Shown here: positions 5,764 through 6,256 of the stretch, piece by piece
Layout of the letters: every line of letters begins with the position of its first letter
Numbering within the stretch: position 1 is the stretch's first letter
The notes under the pieces: generated by a model
What the model was told of the DNA's origin: nothing
Database searches by the model: none
Seen by the model: the letters and a program-made list of their open reading frames with translations, nothing else
DNA from: a bacterium
GTDB taxonomy: Bacteria; Coprothermobacterota; Coprothermobacteria; Coprothermobacterales; JAADFF01
NCBI GenBank assembly: GCA_027063755.1
Contig: JAMORD010000113.1
Location: forward strand, 1-6,256
Direction of reading: 5' to 3'
Length of the DNA stretch: 6,256 bases
Program-made: the position numbers and the translations under genes

Positions 5764-6252
5764 GTCTCAATCTCAGCTTGTAAGTGTGGAAACTCATAGA
5801 TGTAATATCTTCAGTGCTATCCGTTGGGTCTCAATCTCAGCTTGTAAGTGTGGAAACTGGAGTTTTTTCCCTTTAACAACACGATAGGGAATGGTCTCAA
5901 TCTCAGCTTGTAAGTGTGGAAACTTGTCTTCTATATTAAAGGGTATATTTTGAGATGCTAAGTCTCAATCTCAGCTTGTAAGTGTGGAAACAAAATGCGG
6001 GATTTTCGTGCCTGTCATATTCACCAGTCTCAATCTCAGCTTGTAAGTGTGGAAACTTGTTATATCCTAACAAGAAAAGATATCATTTGCTGTCTCAATC
6101 TCAGCTTGTAAGTGTGGAAACATAATTGTCTGAAAAGGAAGTAAAATCCTATCTACGTCTCAATCTCAGCTTGTAAGTGTGGAAACAACAAGTTATTGGT
6201 GGAAATGGTGCGTAATTGAAGTGTCTCAATCTCAGCTTGGAAGCGTGGAAAC
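5764..6252 (+). CRISPR. CRISPR array, 8 repeats and 7 spacers
   Basis: Eight 30-base direct repeats begin GTCTCAATCTCAGC and end TAAGTGTGGAAAC. They start at 5764, 5828, 5894, 5962, 6027, 6092, 6157 and 6223. The first seven are identical; the eighth differs at repeat position 18 (T to G) and 22 (T to C). The seven spacers are all different and measure 34, 36, 38, 35, 35, 35 and 36 bases. The GAAAC-type 3' end, the upstream leader and promoter, and the degenerate last repeat all agree on transcription along the + strand, with newest spacers next to cas1. If Cas6 leaves the common 8-base handle, crRNAs would begin GUGGAAAC. The repeat has little internal pairing beyond CTT/AAG, so Cas6 may bind it without a stable hairpin. 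Only four bases follow the last repeat in the window. Confidence 0.98.
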
Positions 6253-6256
6253 TCTT

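Overview
The window reads left to right on the + strand, and every supported gene is on that strand. It suggests an anaerobic, hydrogen-metabolising bacterium, possibly a thermophile, because [NiFe]-hydrogenase maturation genes sit beside a type I-B-like CRISPR adaptation module. The sequence alone does not fix the species, and lineage is left open.

Positions 1-2423 hold the end of a hydrogenase maturation (hyp) operon. The 3' part of hypF (cyanide ligand synthesis) runs in from the left edge and is followed 15 bases later by a complete hypB (nickel delivery GTPase). A strong GC-rich hairpin with a short T-rich tail closes the operon. Positions 2424-3005 hold no intact gene. They carry the decayed remains of a CGGC-domain protein gene, with at least two frameshifts, one in-frame amber codon and no start codon, and then a small inverted repeat ahead of the CRISPR genes.

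Positions 3006-5608 are a tight four-gene cluster: cas6, cas4, cas2 and cas1. Genes overlap or lie about 10 bases apart, and ribosome binding sites are built into the preceding stop codons. No interference gene (cas3, cas5, cas7, cas8, cas10) is in view. Cas4, Cas1 and Cas2 would select, trim and insert new spacers; Cas6 would cut the array transcript within each repeat. The cluster order cas4-cas2-cas1 differs from the common cas4-cas1-cas2.

Positions 5609-5763 are the leader, containing a possible weak terminator, several TATTGA motifs and inverted repeats, and a good extended -10 promoter pointing into the array. The CRISPR array at 5764-6252 has eight 30-base repeats and seven unique spacers of 34-38 bases. 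The last repeat is degenerate, which marks the probable distal end of the array, four bases before the window stops.

The cas region looks more AT-rich than the hyp region, and the change falls near the pseudogene, so the CRISPR locus may have been acquired beside an already decaying gene or its arrival may have coincided with the decay. The most unusual items are the multiply broken CGGC gene, the adaptation-plus-processing module without effectors, and the structured leader.
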